NCBI GenBank assembly: GCA_050742535.1
Contig: JBOGIQ010000134.1
Coordinates: 1-14,315, forward strand
From: Gp6-AA40 sp050742535
GTDB lineage: Bacteria; Acidobacteriota; Vicinamibacteria; Vicinamibacterales; UBA2999
Reading direction: 5' to 3'
Length of the DNA stretch: 14,315 nt
Position 1 is the stretch's first letter; every line of letters starts with the position of its first letter. Of the stretch, positions 14,259-14,315 are shown piece after piece. A program made the translations under genes and the position numbers. The notes below the pieces were generated by a model that saw nothing but the letters and a program-made list of their open reading frames with translations, did no database searches and was not told where the DNA came from.

Positions 14259-14315
14259 ATGGCAGGCCGGTCGATTGAGGTGCGCCTGGTGAACGTCACC
14301 GACACACTCAACTTC
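14259..14315 (+). CDS. Possible start of a plus-strand gene (partial, runs off the edge)
   Basis: An ATG at 14259-14261 opens 19 codons to the window end, reading MAGRSIEVRLVNVTDTLNF. The alternating polar/hydrophobic pattern (SIEVRLVNVTD) looks like a real beta-strand rather than shadow coding, and the divergent position beside the 14117 start is natural. There is no good Shine-Dalgarno site, and the piece is too short to name a family. Confidence 0.35.
   Translation, partial: MAGRSIEVRLVNVTDTLNF

Noticed and set aside
13871..14311. Minus-strand open frame of 146 codons reaching the right edge
   Set aside because: Most of it is out of frame over the secreted protein at 13404-14117, and its 5' part shows no signal peptide or recognisable motif.

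Overview
This looks like a piece of chromosome from a soil-type member of the Acidobacteriota, possibly of the Vicinamibacteria kind. The DNA is very GC-rich. It carries two TIGR03435 'soil-associated' proteins, a very large Oar-like TonB-dependent receptor with an N-terminal carboxypeptidase-regulatory domain, and a PF07638-type ECF sigma factor directly followed by a Ser/Thr kinase with a TPR tail. This combination is typical of that phylum. The assignment is an inference from gene content; no rRNA or other phylogenetic marker is in the window.

Layout, left to right. The 3' end of an amidohydrolase (1-217, +) is followed by a TIGR03435 protein (224-1072, +). A second, diverged TIGR03435 paralogue (1101-1961, -) faces it tail to tail. 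From there everything up to 14117 reads on the minus strand. In transcription order (right to left) the genes are: a small secreted protein (13404-14117) coupled by an ATGA overlap to a secreted HExxH putative metalloprotease (12112-13407); an ECF sigma factor (11447-12019) and its kinase/TPR partner (8869-11424); an intergenic stretch with inverted repeats (8636-8868); then a tightly packed cluster of TonB-dependent receptor (5069-8635), PhoA-type alkaline phosphatase (3946-5067) and beta-propeller phytase (2825-3955). A heptamer tandem array (2781-2846) ends the phytase gene, and a 7-TM membrane protein (2007-2753) follows. At the right edge a plus-strand gene may begin at 14259.

How the genes may work together. 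The receptor, phosphatase and phytase genes are spaced by 1 nt and by a 10-nt overlap, so they are very probably one operon. The simplest reading is an organic-phosphate (phytate) scavenging unit: a surface receptor plus two exported, probably lipid-anchored phosphoester hydrolases. The sigma/kinase pair upstream is a signalling module that could control this or other loci; nothing in the sequence proves the link.

The most unusual non-coding element is the heptamer array. On the mRNA-sense strand it has ten GGG tracts separated by 4-nt loops, which is a strong G-quadruplex motif. It supplies the stop codon and last residues of the phytase, and it contains stop codons in all reading frames of both strands. 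The other less-described item is the two-gene secreted cassette of putative protease and small Cys-containing partner at 12112-14117.

No tRNA, rRNA, CRISPR, insertion sequence or phage gene was seen, and no gene-free stretch exceeds 300 bases.
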